Assembly: GCA_905116865.2 (NCBI GenBank)
Contig: CAJHNH020006068.1
Span: forward strand, 271,205 to 335,204
Direction: 5' to 3'
Source of the DNA: Candidula unifasciata
Taxonomy: Eukaryota; Mollusca; Gastropoda; Stylommatophora; Geomitridae
Length of the DNA stretch: 64,000 nucleotides
This document shows, one piece after another, positions 24,000-36,300 of the stretch. Each line of letters opens with the position of its first letter. Positions within the stretch are counted from its first letter, which is position 1. The notes under the pieces were generated by a model, which had not been told where the DNA came from, made no database searches, and saw only the letters and a list, made by a program, of their open reading frames with translations. Both the position numbers and the translations under genes were made by a program.

Positions 24000-24190
24000 A
24001 GGAAGCCTCATTGGTGTAATGTTAGACGCTTGCATGAGGATTCAAAGGTTTAAATACGAATGGAGTCGGACTTCAGTTTGTTTTCTTATTTTTAAATATC
24101 TTGGCTCCCTGGTTGGCCCAGCCTGAAATGAGAACCAGGTAAAAGTCCTGGAAAGTAAACTCGGCCGGAGTGATGTTGACCACTTACTTA
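24000..24190 (+). mobile_element. SINE family B copy
   Basis: Plus strand, head agcctcattggtgtaatgtt and body cttggctccctggttggccc. Diverged tRNA boxes. Confidence 0.55.
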
Positions 24191-24337
24191 CTATTAGAAT
24201 ATTATGCGACGAAGCCCCCGACCTATTCCACAGTGTGACTCTCCTATTATTGTCTGAAAAACCACGAGGTCTTTTTCCAAATGGCCACATCGGAAATCGA
24301 ACCCTGGTAAACTTTGGGATTGCATTGTGATGATGTT

Positions 24338-24492
24338 CAACCTCACCAGGACATCACACCAAGCGATAAACACTTGGTGAAACAAAGTGCCACCACTTGG
24401 AAGATGATTACCCGGAGACAGATCCCGAAAACCCCGTTCAACCCTTAGGTTGGGTTATGTTAGGGCCTTCGGCAACAGCCAGGGAGGACTTA
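24338..24492. mobile_element. SINE-like family E copy
   Basis: Shares caccaggacatcacaccaag and agcgataaacac...cacaaagtgccacca with copies at 25675, 40168 and 59430. Just left of it, on the minus strand, is a box B-like ggttcgatttcc at about 24295-24310. Confidence 0.55.
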
Positions 24493-24589
24493 AAAACAAC
24501 AAAAAATTGTGTCTGAGTTAAGTACTCTTGCTTTTTTTTTCCCATTTGAAGATTGCATTGTGAATTAATCTTTCAGCCCTAAAGTGTGT

Positions 24590-24805
24590 CTGTGGCTTAA
24601 GCGTTGCGAGTGTGATTCGTAATGCCGAGGTTCCGAATTCAATCTCAACTGCAGGCGATTTGGCAGCAGACAACCTCGCATGGATTCGACAGTGTTATCG
24701 AGAGCCGACCATAAGGTCGCATGACAAACTACTAAACGTAAAATTTGCTCAGAAAAAAACCACAACCGTTAAAAAATGCTGGAGCCGGAGGATGTGCAAC
24801 TAACT
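24590..24805 (+). mobile_element. SINE family D (tRNA-like head)
   Basis: Head tgtggcttaagcgttgcgag with a box B-like gttccgaattcaatctc, then ttcgacagtgttatcgagag, ending gtgcaactaact. Shares head, middle and end with 25378-25592. Confidence 0.6.
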
Positions 24806-24899
24806 TTAGCCCACTGACTAATTTTCTATACTCAGCACCCCCCCCCCCCCAACTTAACTTGTTTCTGGGGGGGGGGGGGATCTAAGCTATCCAAGCCTT

Positions 24900-25375
24900 C
24901 AAGTTATGGCACCCCTGCCATCACACATCTGTGTGGTGTCAGTTAAATAATCCTCGAACAAGATCAATTTGAAAAATTGCATTGAAAATTTATTAAATAT
25001 AGGTTATAATAACGTTTTCTGCCCCAGAAAGATAGTGACTTCCCTTCCCATTCATGCCTTGCCGTGTCGCAGAGCCTGTCCTATTTTGCAGGGGTGTCAC
25101 GTTTAGTGAGCGGCCAGTACACGTCGCATTTTATTCGTTGTTGTCAGCGGCCGACGATATCGCATGTTCTGTATTCCACGATGTGAGCGCTTTTATCAGT
25201 CCCAAAACATGTAGAACTGGCCTTTACCACACCCCTAGCCCATAGTCTCAGCCTTAGCCCCACGACTGCATGCAGCCTAGGTCGCACGACTGTATGCAGC
25301 GTATATTATAGGCACAAGGACGGACGTGTGAGAAGAAGAGAACGACGTGAGGATATTCAGTGTGCTAAGGGAACA
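24900..25375. other. CpG-richer intergenic block, unassigned
   Basis: From about 25020 the base composition rises in CpG. A cacgactg-atgcagc word repeats at 25260-25300. It may be the worn end of a young element like that at 26980. Confidence 0.35.
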
Positions 25376-25377
25376 AT

Positions 25378-25592
25378 TGTCGGCTCTGTGGCTAAGTCGA
25401 TGTGAACGCGTCGTAATGCCGGGATGCCGGGTCCGATCCCAGCAGCGGGCCATGCGCCTTGCATTGGTTTCGACAGTGGTATCGAGAAAGTCGACCGTCC
25501 AGATGGCATTGGCAAACTACTGGACGCAAATTTGCATAGAAAATTTGGGGTTGGTTTTGCAACGTCCTGTAAAAGGATACGCAACTAACCAT
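25378..25592 (+). mobile_element. SINE family D (tRNA-like head), best copy
   Basis: Head ctctgtggctaagtcgatgt, box B-like gccgggtccgatcccagc, body tggtatcgagaaagtcgacc, end gtcctgtaaaaggatacgc then aactaac. Related ends occur at 16356-16450 and, weakly, 18085-18165. Confidence 0.65.
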
Positions 25593-25674
25593 AAGGGAAC
25601 AATCAGCATCTACATACAATGTCTTTGCTGAGGGAGACAGAGCATTTATGAGTATAGTAAGTAAGTAAATTTTT

Positions 25675-25828
25675 CCCCACCAGGACAACACACAAAGCGA
25701 TAAACACCCGGTGACACAAAGTGCCACCATGCGGATGTGAATCACTCGTGGAGAGGTCCCGGAAACCGCGTTTAACTATTAGGCTATTTTGCGGCCCCTG
25801 TCAAGAGCCAGTGTGGGCTTCAAAGTAG
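25675..25828. mobile_element. SINE-like family E copy
   Basis: ccccaccaggacaacacaca, gcgataaacacccggtgaca, ending ggcccctgtcaagagccagt. Followed by a G-run. Confidence 0.6.
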
Positions 25829-26051
25829 AGAAAGGGGGGGGGGAGGACTAATATATCATATACTCTAATTTATGGGTATGCATGAAGTGCTCTGATATCG
25901 ATTCTTAAAAGAGTGTGTTATGTGAGTCAGTTAAATCACAATTGTGTACTTTTGCTGCGAAGAGGAAGAGCGTATTATAGCTTACACAAACATGACGTTT
26001 GAGCAGAGATGGGGAGAGAGAGAGAGTGATATAGAGAGGGGTGAGACAGAT

Positions 26052-26388
<337 letters not shown>

Positions 26389-26979
26389 GAGGGGGAAAAG
26401 GGGGGGGGGGGGGGGTCTGACCAAAAAAAAAATCGATATTTAAAAAAAAAAGGACTGAAATAATGTGTAGCAAACAGGAAAGTAGTTAACATAACTTTAT
26501 TGTAAACTTCCGTTAAGGGGAACTTACCACGATGATACTGATAACGTAATGACTGTTTATTTTGGGAATTCTCGAATGTAAAAATGAAAGCGATCTCTGT
26601 ATGTTATTGTTTTAATCGCATTGTTCAAATATGCATAAGATATTTCATCTATTCCTTTTAGTAATAAAGCTGTTTTCTTTTATAAAGCAAAAGTAGTTTG
26701 AATTAAACTGCTACTGAAATACTTTGCATGGCAATTTGAATGAGACCTCAAGCATTTTAAATTGAACAGTTTCGGTTTCTCCATAGTTACACTATGATAG
26801 TAATCGGTTTCTCAGTTTATTTTGTCATTAGGAGGAATAACTATAAACAATTTAAACCTGATTTTATAGATCCAAACTTAAGCTAAGGTTCAGTTACACA
26901 TGATTGCTTGAAAATATATTAATATATATTGGCGTAATGACACTGAGACTGAGTAAGTAAGTAGTTACTAACTACGGCT

Positions 26980-27708
26980 CTCCTCCGAAAGGCGTCATAA
27001 TATTATGGCGGCCATAAAAATATCCGAACGGGGCTCAGGCATATCTATTATACAGACTTTCTCCACGGAACAAATCGCGGCGAAACTCTAGGATTACTTG
27101 ACAATATCAACATTGCACACGGTAGTAGCAGACGATAAATACCGACCGTTGACAATTTCGATAGTTTCTGCAGACGATATTAGCAACTGTTGACAATTTC
27201 GAGACATTACAGACGATGAAAGCGATATGGCGACTAGACCACGCGCTCCCACGCAGATTAGCAATACTGTTCGTCCGATTGAGGATTTAGCAGCGGTAGA
27301 TGTCAGACCTGCCGACCTGTATCCTCACACTTTTTGGCAAAACGCGATTAAACTTACCGCCGCGCGTATACCCCGCACTGCTACGTGCTGCGCGGATGGG
27401 GGGCTAAACAAGGTGCCTGGGACTCACGAGCAAATTAGTTGCAGGAAGTTGCAGGAGATGCGGTAGCTGCTGCTCGTGAGTCCCAGCCATCTAGTATAGC
27501 CCCCTCATCCGCGCCGTGCATAGCATCGCGGGGGATGCGGTCGGCGGTGAGTCACAGAAACAGATCCGCAAGTAACATATCGTTGAGACCCTGTTAGAGC
27601 ATTTGTTTCGCTATACGGAGCCGGCATATTTTTAATACAAATGAGCCCCGTTTGGATATTTTTGCATATTTTATGGCCGCCATAATATTATGACGCCATT
27701 TGGAGAAG
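26980..27708. mobile_element. CpG-rich inverted-repeat element with nested hairpin
   Basis: Ends at 26980-27037 and 27642-27708 are inverted repeats of about 60 bases sharing ggcgtcataatattatgg, with the palindrome ATAATATTAT. Inside are two 41-bp tandem units (27128-27209) sharing gttgacaatttcg, and a second inverted repeat (27390-27432 with 27471-27513, 38-base loop). A 79-codon ORF at 27227-27466 overlaps the hairpin and resembles nothing I know. It is far richer in CpG than its surroundings. No clear target duplication, so the superfamily is undetermined. Confidence 0.65.
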
Positions 27709-27715
27709 ATACTCA

Positions 27716-27975
27716 GTGTACACAAAATTCAAGATAGGCGTATCAGCCATGTGCACCTGTGGAAAGGTGCCCCAGACAGCAGAGCATGTACTCCAGGACT
27801 ACACCCAATTTGACACATTAAGGCAAACCTTTTGGCCAGAAAGAACAACAGTGGAACGTAAACTCTATGGACTACTGAATGAATTAACAACAACAGTGAA
27901 AATTTATACAAGAGACAAAATTGCTGATATAGACAGCTTATTTCAGGCGAACGAAAGAAGAGAAGAAGAGTAACT
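27716..27975 (+). mobile_element. LINE C-terminal fragment, close copy of 18966-19400
   Basis: From tacacaaaattcaag onward it closely matches 19165-19400 (CTCGKVPQTAEHVLQDYTQF), including the aagaaga tail. Its 5' edge abuts the inverted-repeat element that ends near 27708. Confidence 0.65.
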
Positions 27976-29371
27976 TATAGTAGACTGGCTCAACATTGAA
28001 AATGTGTGTATAGTTTTTTAACTATTTAATTTACACTTTAATAATGAATAATGTTTTGGTTTAGTTTCTAGTTTATTATTAAAAACATAAAATTTGATAT
28101 AGAATACTCAGAATAGCAGAGTTTAGTTATTGGTAATTTTACTGTAAATCATCAAAGCATCGAATTCAGCCTGTCAGTTCGAGTTCCATAAATAACTGAT
28201 TCCTGTTGATGTTATTATTTGTACCATGTATTTAATCTCTGATTGTTATTGTAGTTTGTGGCTAAACATGCATAATAAAAATATATAAAACAGTTGAAAC
28301 AAAACTCTGTTTAGTATTGTGGAGATCATGTGTTGTTCATGCAACATGATGATGATATCTTTTTCTGCCTGCCTTATCACTCCAAAGGAAAGGTAAAGTC
28401 AATGTTTGGAACAAAGCACGCTGCAGAAGCAGCTGGATTAGAGGAGCAGGGCTTTTTCTGTCCAGCTGACCTGTCAGAGTTTCCCTCCTAGACCAGCTGT
28501 CATCCGAGGCTAAATGCCTGGTCCACCCTGCCATAACATTAAGTTTTTAGGTTGCATTTCCTTTTCCTTGGTTAAGGCTTGTATCCTCTCCAATGAACTT
28601 TTTTGCCCAAAGCTACTGGCACATTGTGGGATGTCACGTCTGGTATAAACCACCCAGCATTCAGCATTAACAGAAAACAAGCAGTCCCGACTACTTTGTC
28701 TCTCACTTTTTCATTCTCCATCATGTTTAGTCTTAGTTTAGGTTTCAACATCACTGCAGTCAGGTTTCTCTCTACTTGCTACATTCCTGTGCCAGTGCAA
28801 ATCAAATGAAATATCCCTCACTGTCTCTTTTAAAAAACTGGTAAACAAACATCTAATCCCGGAACAATCCAGAAATATCCGCACACAGTAAATGTGTATG
28901 GCGGTTGCTAGAGGTGTCAAAACCCACGGTCGTCACCAGAAATGCAGTTTGTCGTTGATGGAAGTAGCCAGGCATAAGTTGTACACACCTAGAATTATAT
29001 GTAAGGTTTATCACCAGCTCACGGGTAAACTGACTACCAGCCATATTGAATACTGCGACACACCAACTGCACAAATGAAAGGCATTCCAAATGAAAAAAA
29101 AAACAGCTCACAGGGCTGCACCAAGCACTAAACTCAGTAGCTCAGGCATTGAAACCGTAGTCTACCGTTCATATGTGGAAACTGCATTAGCAAAGCGCTG
29201 TCAGAAGCAAAAATAACTTCAAGCTATTCTGCCATGCCTAACCCACAATTTTACCGGAAGTCCTTTCCCTTATGTTTGCCAGTCATTACTACGATCTACT
29301 AAGTTTTCATTTCTCCTTATAACATGTAAGGGGACTATACCATCCTCGCTTTCATTCTTTTATGCTCCCTG
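27976..29371. other. Intergenic, probably transposon debris
   Basis: AT-rich to 28330, then moderately GC-rich with decayed frames (28340-28540, 28890-29330) that look like old coding debris. No motif lets me name the source. Confidence 0.35.
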
Positions 29372-29625
29372 TGTAGGTTCCAGGGCCCCCTTGTGGGGAA
29401 AACAAGGATAGACCCACTGCCTCCCCAACAAGTATGTCGTAGGAGTTGACTGATTGGGAGCTTCCTTTGAAGTTAGAGTGCATCTGCTCGAACTGCAAGG
29501 AGTAACCAGTTGCACAAAATAAGCCAGTAGAAAAGATGTCACTCAACTTATAACCTGGCACAAAAGCAAAGTCCAAATGGATGAACAACCAGGACTTTCT
29601 GCTGGAGCTTACAGTGGGTTAACAA
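29372..29625 (+). mobile_element. SINE family A copy
   Basis: Matches the family from ccctgtgtaggttccagggc to the opened tail; a little diverged. Confidence 0.7.
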
Positions 29626-29754
29626 AGAAAAAAAGATTTTTTTATGAAAATCTGCTAGGTTTTTTTGAGTAAAAGATGGGCAATATGACCCTAAGCAACT
29701 CTCCAACCACCATTTTATTTAAGTTGTTTTTGAACTAAATTTTTAGATAAATAA

Positions 29755-29990
29755 TCTTAAAGATAATGAGCATCTGGCTGAGGGGTTATAACTCTCGGCT
29801 TTGATGCAGGAGACCTTTGTTTAAATCCTCTGTAAATTGATGGATGTTATTTTAAGTTGGGTCAGAAATAAACATCCTAGCCCACACAGTTTGTGGTGAC
29901 TGCACAAGCCATTGGGCTCTAAATCCTTAGCTCAAAACTTCCCTGACCTGTCGTACCCCAACAACTGGTACTACAAACTAAAAAAGACCA
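29755..29990 (+). mobile_element. SINE-like family F (tRNA-like head)
   Basis: Head agcatctggctgaggggtta (box A-like) and cctttgtttaaatcctc (box B-like), about 100 bases before the YTHDC2 first exon. It resembles 30715-30900 (agtgactggctgagtggtta). Confidence 0.45.
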
Positions 29991-30098
29991 TTCTTATTTA
30001 ATTGCTTATAAATTTATGTCATTTGTGACAAAATCTGTAATTTGATTACTAGTATTTTTCTTATTGGCAGTTTTGTAACCTTATGTTTTTTTCCCCAG

Positions 30099-30174
30099 GT
30101 TGAAATGGTAACATTTGATCAAATATTTTGAATCAGTGTAAGTGTTCTTCATAGTAAGAGGATAGCATTCCAGA
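30099..30174 (+). other. YTHDC2: Probable 5' UTR part of YTHDC2 first coding exon
   Basis: A pyrimidine-rich acceptor ends at 30098 (ttccccag), 76 nt before the ATG, so the exon probably begins here and a non-coding exon lies upstream. The leader holds a short upstream ORF, ATG at 30105 to TGA at 30129-30131 (8 codons). The upstream exon and promoter were not identified. Confidence 0.4.
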
Positions 30175-30304
30175 ATGCCTCGAAGACATTTGGATAAAAA
30201 TGAACGAGGGCCTAAACTAAATGAACCTGTTTGTATTGGAGAAGATGTGAAAATTGGAATTCACTTGGCAATAGAACGATTTAGATTGGATGCTACTCAA
30301 CAGG
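30175..30304 (+). CDS. YTHDC2: YTHDC2 exon 1 (start, N-terminal part of R3H)
   Basis: Residues 1-43 plus one base (phase 1). A basic N-terminus is followed by [13 protein letters not shown], which matches the first helix of the YTHDC2 R3H domain. The Gly/Pro-rich extension seen in mammals is absent. The donor is AGG|GTAATA. Confidence 0.92.
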
Positions 30305-33300
30305 GTAATATATATTGTTTTATGAATATAATGTATGTTTTTTTAAATTTTTGTTTGTTGAAACATTTAGATAATCCATTGATAAGAGAAATAATTTGTT
30401 GACAGTTTTTCCTGTATGGGTTCCGGGGCTTCATTATAGGGGAAAAAACAGACCTGCAGCCTCCCTAACAAGCATGCTGTAAGAGTCGACTAATTAGGGG
30501 TGTTTCCTTTAAAGTTGGAGTGCATCTGCCTTAGAGATAAAGCACCTGCAGTCTGCATGCAAATAAGCCAGATCTCTAATTTATATACTCAATATCTGGA
30601 ACAAGATTAAAGTTCAGAAGTAAACGAACAACCAGAAATTTCTGCCAGATTTTATAGCCATTGAGCGCAAAGAAGAAGTTGAAAGTTTTCATATAGTCAG
30701 TGGGGTTACTAGAGAAGTGACTGGCTGAGTGGTTAAAGCATTGGGTTCTTATGAGAGAGACCCATCTTCTTTCTCGGTCAGGAATGAATATTTTTTTCTT
30801 TGTGGGGCAAAAAATAAAAATCCAGACCTGCACAGTTCATGGCCACAGCACCTGCCATGAAGCCTTAAAACCTCAGGCTCATGCCCCCCCCCCCCCTCCA
30901 ACCCCAGTCTGCCATCACCGTAATGAAGTGGTCAAGCCATTTGTTTCACACTCTGAAGGCCAGAGCTATAGAGGTTGTACTTTGTGTGACGCCCCCGGCA
31001 GGCAGCTAGCTGTTCTGCGGAGAGAGACTGAGCCATATGGGATAAGCCCTGGTGCATTGAAGTTGATCCTCTCACCTTTACTTTTGCGTTTAATGAAAAA
31101 CTTGTCAGCCCCAAGACAAACAACCAAAACTTCCCACCTGAGTTTATAGTTGGGGAACGTGAAGAAGAGGAATACAAACATTAGAGGTTAGCAGGCTATC
31201 CGCCATTTTGGCTGGAAGTCAGAAGTACTGGTGTCTGATTGGTAGCTAAATTATGCATGTACTGTTTACTGATTGTACACCTTCTCCTCAACTTACAACT
31301 ATCCACACTAACGAAAGAAAACATTAATTAATTAAAAATAGTAAATACAGAAAGGTACCTACATTGGTAGTTCACTAGACAGTGCTTCTGCAGCTGCACT
31401 TTCTGTAGGTTGGGTGTTCATTCCTTCACTCATAGTCCCATAACACTATGTGTCGTTGGGTCAGCAGTTGCTGGTACATTGGAGTTGTTTGCATTTTTGA
31501 GGCTTATCTAGTCAGCAAGTTGTGTATCCAGATTTTCTTTTTCTGCCTCTTCTCCTTATCTCCTCTATTGAGCTCTGTTTGTTAGGTAGGCAAATTAAAT
31601 CAATTGTCAGTTGCCATCTCCTAGGGAAGGATGGCTGCATTAGATCTTCAGCACTTTCTTTATCTCTCACTCTGGTTGTACACTCTAACAGACTGCTGTT
31701 TTTTTATCTTATGATTTCTTCCCACTAGTATCATTCTCAGCGTCTTTACTAAATCTAATTAGTAAAGTAAAATAAAGGGCATATAATGCTAGACTCATAT
31801 TTTTATAGACCACTCGGCCCTCTGGTGTCATGGTCTGCATCATGTGACTGTCTCTACTTTCCAGGAAATTATCCTTACCCATTTTAAGCTTGGTCAACAT
31901 GGGAGCCAAGGTCGATTTTGAAGAAAAAAAAAATCTGTTATGATATGGATTTGTACCCGAGACATTTTGGCCACCAGGTGAGCATCTAGCCACTACACTA
32001 CCACAGGTGTCAATTAATAATTAGTAAAGAGAGTTTAATTCATAACTTTATTAAAACAATTTGTAATTCACTGTTAACTTTAGTATGTATAATTGTGTTT
32101 CTGCCAGAGTTGTGTTTCCCTTCATCCCTGTCAACAACTGAAAGAGCTTACATACATCGCTACTGTAATCAGCTGAGTGATTTGAAGGCTAGAAGCAGAG
32201 GGCAAGTATCTGTTTATTGAAATAGTATAAGTCACATAATGCATTAAGAGCAAAGAAAAAAATAATAGTTAACTTTTCAGCATGAACTGGCTTCCAATGC
32301 TTAGAGGGGCTTGCATCACTTGAAAAGACTAGGACAGGAGAATATGATAGATTTTCTGTCCAGGATATTCAGGTATGTTGGGTAATAAGCAGGCTGATAG
32401 ATTGGCTACTTCTGCTCCACTGGCTAGTGATCTACTTAATGATAAAGTGGATGTGGTGAAGACTATCTGGGATCAGAAGAACAGTGCAATAGAACAGGCT
32501 GAGAATGCATACTTTAAAGGGGTATTTGGGGGAGGGGTTGTGACTAGAGGTTTGAAAGGTCTCCAACACTGAGCTGGAAACAGACTTGTAATCAGGTTGC
32601 AGCTAGTACTGTTAGCATGTCCACTTTTTGCTGGCTACTTTGGAAGGAGATGGGGCACATGTAGGAATGGCCTGAGTCCAGGAATGTCAACATTTGATTG
32701 ACTGATTCATTCATTCCTCTTACGCATGGGTTACATCTGAATCTTCCCTGTTATTCACTGTGAATCAAATCAAAAAAGTACAACAAACTATAAAAAAAGC
32801 AATTTAAAAAAAAGTAATTAATTCCTCTTTGCTGTGCTCAAGAGCTCATAGCTCAAATTAGATGCATTGAATAATTACAGTTGGACATTGTCAGATGGAA
32901 TATAACTTCAATAGAGCATTGAGAATTCATGCTTAAAAAACTTGCTGTGGCAATTGGAAGGGAAGATTTAAAAACTGTTCTTTTTCAACCATGACAAGTG
33001 GTGATGACCAGTCCTTTCATGTGCTCGAGATAAAGGGGGAATATTTGGCTGTTTAGATGTCTGATAAGGCCGTTTTTTGGTGTGTTTTTTTCTAGTTTGT
33101 TTTTAGTTTTGGCCACTCACATGCCGCAGCTTGATAATGGAGAGGTGGGTGCCAGGATATATGGTCTGGTTCAGCAACTTTCCCAGTATCAGGTTCAATG
33201 TGAGATGCTTCGAATGTGGTCTTCAGATTGTCCTTGTTCAGTCATTAATATAAAAAAAAACCTATAAAATTAACAGCCAAAGTATACGAAATAATAATTT

Positions 33301-36300
33301 TAAAAAAAGTGATTAGTAAAGGACCCTTTTATACGCTGGTGCCACATTGGACATATGCTAAGCTGATATTTTTATAGACAGTCGGCTCTCAATAGGTAAA
33401 GTAAAGGTAAAAGTAAGAGGATCGGCTTCATAGCACCAGGTTGCATCCCGTATGGTTCAGTCTCTCTCCGCAGAAAAGCTAGCTGCCTACTGAGAGCGTC
33501 GCACAGAGCAGGACCTTCATAACTCTGGCGACAATCCCCAGGGGGTTCCATAAAAATTGCACTCGGAAATTGAACGCCGCTACCGTGAAACGCACCCATG
33601 ACCTTCAGAGCATGAGGCAAACGGCTTGACCACTTCGCCACAGGGGATGAGGTCAACCTGGGAGCCAAAGTCGGTTTTGAAAAACACCAGTTGCGGGTGG
33701 TTGCAAACCAACACCTTCCATTATGTTAGCCTGGCTCCCTGAAGCGCATCAGACATTTATTAGAGATGCAACAAAGACTTTCAAATTATTGGAGAGGTGT
33801 CTCCAATATTACACATGGGACACGAATAATTAAAGGATGTGTGTTCACTGGCTGTCAGCCCCGGCAGAAATGTCAGACTGTTCATCTTGGACTTTAGGCT
33901 TGTTCTAGAACTTTTTGTGTGCACATCCGTTTTACTGATCTGGCTTTTGGTTTTCTGCCTCATAAGTAGGTGTACTCTGACTTTGAAGGAAACACCCCTA
34001 ATTAATCAACTTTTATGACATGCTTGTCAAGGGTGTTTTTATTTTATTTCCCCCCCCCCCCCCCCCCCCCCAGTCCTCCCCACCCTCCTAACACTAGTGC
34101 CCCGGAATCCACACGGGAAATTTGAGATAAGTTTCAGTATTAAAGAAACACCTGTTTATGAATGTCAAAGTTACTCATATAAATTACTGAGATAAAAGTT
34201 TTTTCAGCCTTTCTTCATACCATTCCAGCTTTTCTTCATACCATTTCTGCCTTTCTACATACCATTCCAGCCTTTCTTCATACCATTCCAGATCTTCTCC
34301 TGAGTTCATTCACCCTTAAAAGGGTGGTTGGTGCATTGTGTTCATAAAATCTTTAATTAGTTGCCCTTTATGATGTGTTGTGAGCAGTGGATCCGTTCTC
34401 TCTCTCCCCCCCCCCCTCCCTTTTCCCCCCAGTAGGGCCCTAGAACCCATATAGGGACAATTTCAAAAATAACAGCCACATTTCAATGTTTCAGCCATGG
34501 TCAGAATCGATGTATATCAGTACGCAAAATTGAAGGTGGAAGGAAAGGCACAACATTGCCATCTCTGTTTTCTCTGGCCCATAATGCCTCTCAAGTGAAT
34601 GCTGTGCTCAGCAAGTACCCTGTAACAGCGAAGGAGAAGCAAGATTTGACACCGCAGCTTGTGAAGTCTGCAAATGCTAATGAAAGTATGCTACATCTTC
34701 TGTTTTCCCTTGACTGTTTAACCATATAAATAGTTAATCTTCTTGGCCTCTTGCCGTCTTTCCAGGCCAGTGTTCCATTGTGCTAGAGGGAGGAATCGCA
34801 ATCACAACCAATGGCTATACAAGTTAAGACCAGGGATGAATCCTGGCAATCCTTCATAATGACCCTGTGTATCTTTGGGAGCTGGGGTAGCTTGCCTGCT
34901 AGCCCTGTAGTCATAGGGCTGAAATAAAGCACTTCTAACAAAAATTGGCCTTGGCTTCTAAGTCAGCTCAGTCTTGTATAGAATGTGTACAATAAACATT
35001 CAGGAAAAGGGAATGTGGTTGGCATAATACTGACAACGTTACACATGAAATATCTGGTCGGGAATTTAAAAAAATTGATGGGGGTAGCCCCATATGCCTA
35101 TTACATGTCAAACCTTAACTTTGCTTTAACTAAACATCACCGTTTCGTTATGTCACATAGGGTTAGCAGTCGTATCCTTCATTGAATTGGTAGTTTATTT
35201 AGCAGTGTTAGTTTTTACCCGGGTGAGTTAGCTCAATACCCAGCCTCCCTTCTTTCTTATCCTGGTTTCAGATCTATTATTTATTTTAATTCATTTTTTA
35301 TTTAGTTATTTATAGTTTCATTGCACTACAGTAAAATACTTGTTCTGCTGTGTATCTTCATATCTTGTTAACTATGTATAATGTCTGTCTCTCATTCAGT
35401 GAAAGTTCATAACAGTATATTAAAAAAATCCTCAAATATTATGTTTTTAAATGTCACTGCCACTAGGTCGAGACAAGTCAAACTTTGGACGCTTGACCAA
35501 TGTGGTCCCCCAAATACCAGCGAAGCGAGGAACTTCAGAGCTGGGCAAGTTCCGTGAGATGCTTCCGGTATTTCAGATGGGAAATAAAATTATGGACGTC
35601 ATAAATGCCAATAGGGTGGTGTTGATTGCAGGAGAGACTGGTTCTGGTAAAACAACTCAGGTATTCCATGATAGAAGTAATTATGGTTATTTATTGTACC
35701 ATTGTATGTGTCTCTGGCTTACTAATTTACTAATTATTTAAGCAAGTAAAGTAAAGCTCACTTTTCACGCCATATTTTTACAGACCAATCGGCATTAGGT
35801 GGGTAGTGTAGTCAGCATTACGCTGCCCACCTTTACTTTCCCAGGACATACATACAGTATGCAGTCCAGTATCTTTCACTTCTTTCAACGTTCACCTTTA
35901 TTTTAAATTTATAATTTTCTCAAATTTTCTTTTCTTCAACTTCCTTGGTTTCTCAGTCCCTCTATTTCCCATTCAGTGCCTTTTTGGTAATCGGCATTTC
36001 TCAGAATGTGTCCAGAGTATAGAGTCATCTTCTCTGTCTTATAACTGTTGATACTAGTGGTTGCCTAGACATTACTCTTATTTCTTCACTTCTTTTGAAT
36101 TCATTCAATGTTCATCATTTTCTTGGGCATTTGTTTTAAAATGCATTCTCTTGTCCCATATCTTTGGTGGTTCTCCAATTCACTGGCATATGTTAAAACT
36201 AAAATAACGTTAAAATTGAAAATATGTAACCTACCTCTAAAGCTGTATAATTCAACATACAAGGATTTTATTTTTTACAGCATGTTGTTTAAAAAAAGTT

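Noticed and set aside
27227..27466. 79-codon ORF inside the inverted-repeat element as a gene
   Set aside because: It overlaps the nested hairpin and has no recognised motif; more likely chance in GC-rich sequence.
30966..31181. Minus-strand ORF in YTHDC2 intron 1
   Set aside because: Antisense of a SINE family C copy.
32206..32211. GT donor gtatct for YTHDC2 exon 2
   Set aside because: It would leave phase 0 while exon 3 needs phase 2; the GC donor four bases earlier fits the protein.
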